Source: Pedobacter chinensis
GTDB taxonomy: Bacteria > Bacteroidota > Bacteroidia > Sphingobacteriales > Sphingobacteriaceae
Direction of reading: 5' to 3'
DNA length: 64,000 bases
Assembly: GCF_003339865.1 (NCBI RefSeq)
Contig: NZ_QPKV01000006.1
Coordinates: 124,001-188,000 of the forward strand
Part shown: positions 63,779 through 64,000 of the stretch, piece by piece
How positions within the stretch are numbered: the stretch's first letter is position 1
How the letters are laid out: each line of letters opens with the position of its first letter
Notes under the pieces: generated by a model
What the model saw: the letters and a program-made list of their open reading frames with translations, nothing else
Databases searched by the model: none
Told to the model about the DNA's origin: nothing
Position numbers and translations under genes: made by a program

Positions 63779-64000
63779 ATGAAACAAAGTTTACTAATCT
63801 TATTCTCTTTAATATTTTCAGCCAGTTTCGTATTCGCTCAAAATACGGTAACTGGTGTAGTGAAAGGTGCCAATAATGCTACTATACCTGGCGCAACCGT
63901 AACAGTAAGAGGAACTAATACAGCAGTAGTTACTGATGCTAACGGCGCTTTTACCATTAATGCAAAACAACAACCACCATTTTATATCCGAATCAGTTAT
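63779..64000 (+). CDS. SusC/RagA-type TonB-linked outer-membrane receptor, 5' part only
   Basis: The first 74 codons, cut by the window edge. Signal peptide MKQSLLILFSLIFSASFVFA is followed by QNTVTGVVKGANNATIPGAT, the carboxypeptidase-regulatory-like domain found at the N-terminus of SusC/RagA receptors (TVRGTNTAVVTDANGAFTI). Full proteins are about 1000 aa and import glycans, peptides or other large nutrients with a SusD lipoprotein. The substrate is unknown; the Cys-run leader hints at a sulfur link. Confidence 0.8.
   Translation, partial: MKQSLLILFSLIFSASFVFAQNTVTGVVKGANNATIPGATVTVRGTNTAVVTDANGAFTINAKQQPPFYIRISY

Noticed and set aside
1..64000. tRNA, rRNA or tmRNA genes
   Set aside because: Scanned intergenic regions for T-arm and rRNA-like sequence and saw none; a dedicated search would be needed to be certain.

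Overview
The window looks like chromosomal DNA of a Bacteroidota bacterium in the family Sphingobacteriaceae, most likely Pedobacter or a close relative. It is AT-rich. Many genes are preceded by the Bacteroidota -7 promoter box TAnnTTTG and few by Shine-Dalgarno sites. Family-typical genes are present: fused SecDF, the nusB-DUF1573-yajC-ybbR-coaE cluster, MqnC, MetZ, LptF/G, and a SusC-type receptor at the right edge. Genus assignment is inference; I saw no rRNA or tRNA gene.

Layout. 1-8.3 kb: half of a probable heterodimeric ABC exporter, a leucine-dehydrogenase-type enzyme, the nusB-to-coaE cluster, and a metallo-beta-lactamase-fold exonuclease with a duplicated 5' end. 8.3-16.1 kb: a Uma2 protein, a methyltransferase-PAP2-ZIP operon, glmM, a NifS-type cysteine desulfurase, two small related ORFs, and an exported MBL protein. 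16.2-18.6 kb: cytochrome bd oxidase (cydAB). 19-29 kb: peptidase, YciI-like, amidase, accD and fba (divergent), iron-permease-like, GNAT, mvaB, mgsA, ndh. 29-43 kb: secDF, then thyA - four-helix-bundle gene - folA with repeats on both sides of the middle gene, ispE, osmC-like, metZ, pirin, and a large surface protein combining a metallopeptidase, a propeller and a barrel. 42.1-43.4 kb is a 1.3-kb, very AT-rich gap. 43.4-57 kb: DMT, LptF/G, tgt, glycosyltransferase, rsmG, M28 lipoprotein, smc, a 1.1-kb repeat array, and a UvrD-family helicase. 57.5-64 kb: mqnC, a pair of M16 peptidases, guaB, a MITE-like element, and a TonB-linked receptor start preceded by a cysteine-run mini-ORF.

How genes work together. 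ndh, mqnC and cydAB fit a menaquinone-based respiratory chain. glmM, accD, ispE, lptF/G and the amidase serve envelope and lipid synthesis. thyA, folA and guaB serve nucleotide supply. smc, the UvrD helicase and the exonuclease serve chromosome maintenance.

The most unusual content is non-coding. There are many tandem and dispersed repeats in intergenic gaps, including two copies of a ~162-bp MITE-like element and ATGA-type microsatellites touching start and stop codons. My best candidate for an undescribed system is at the right end: a strong promoter overlapping a dyad, then a 27-codon ORF with four consecutive Cys codons, then the receptor gene. This suggests cysteine- or sulfur-responsive control, which is inference.
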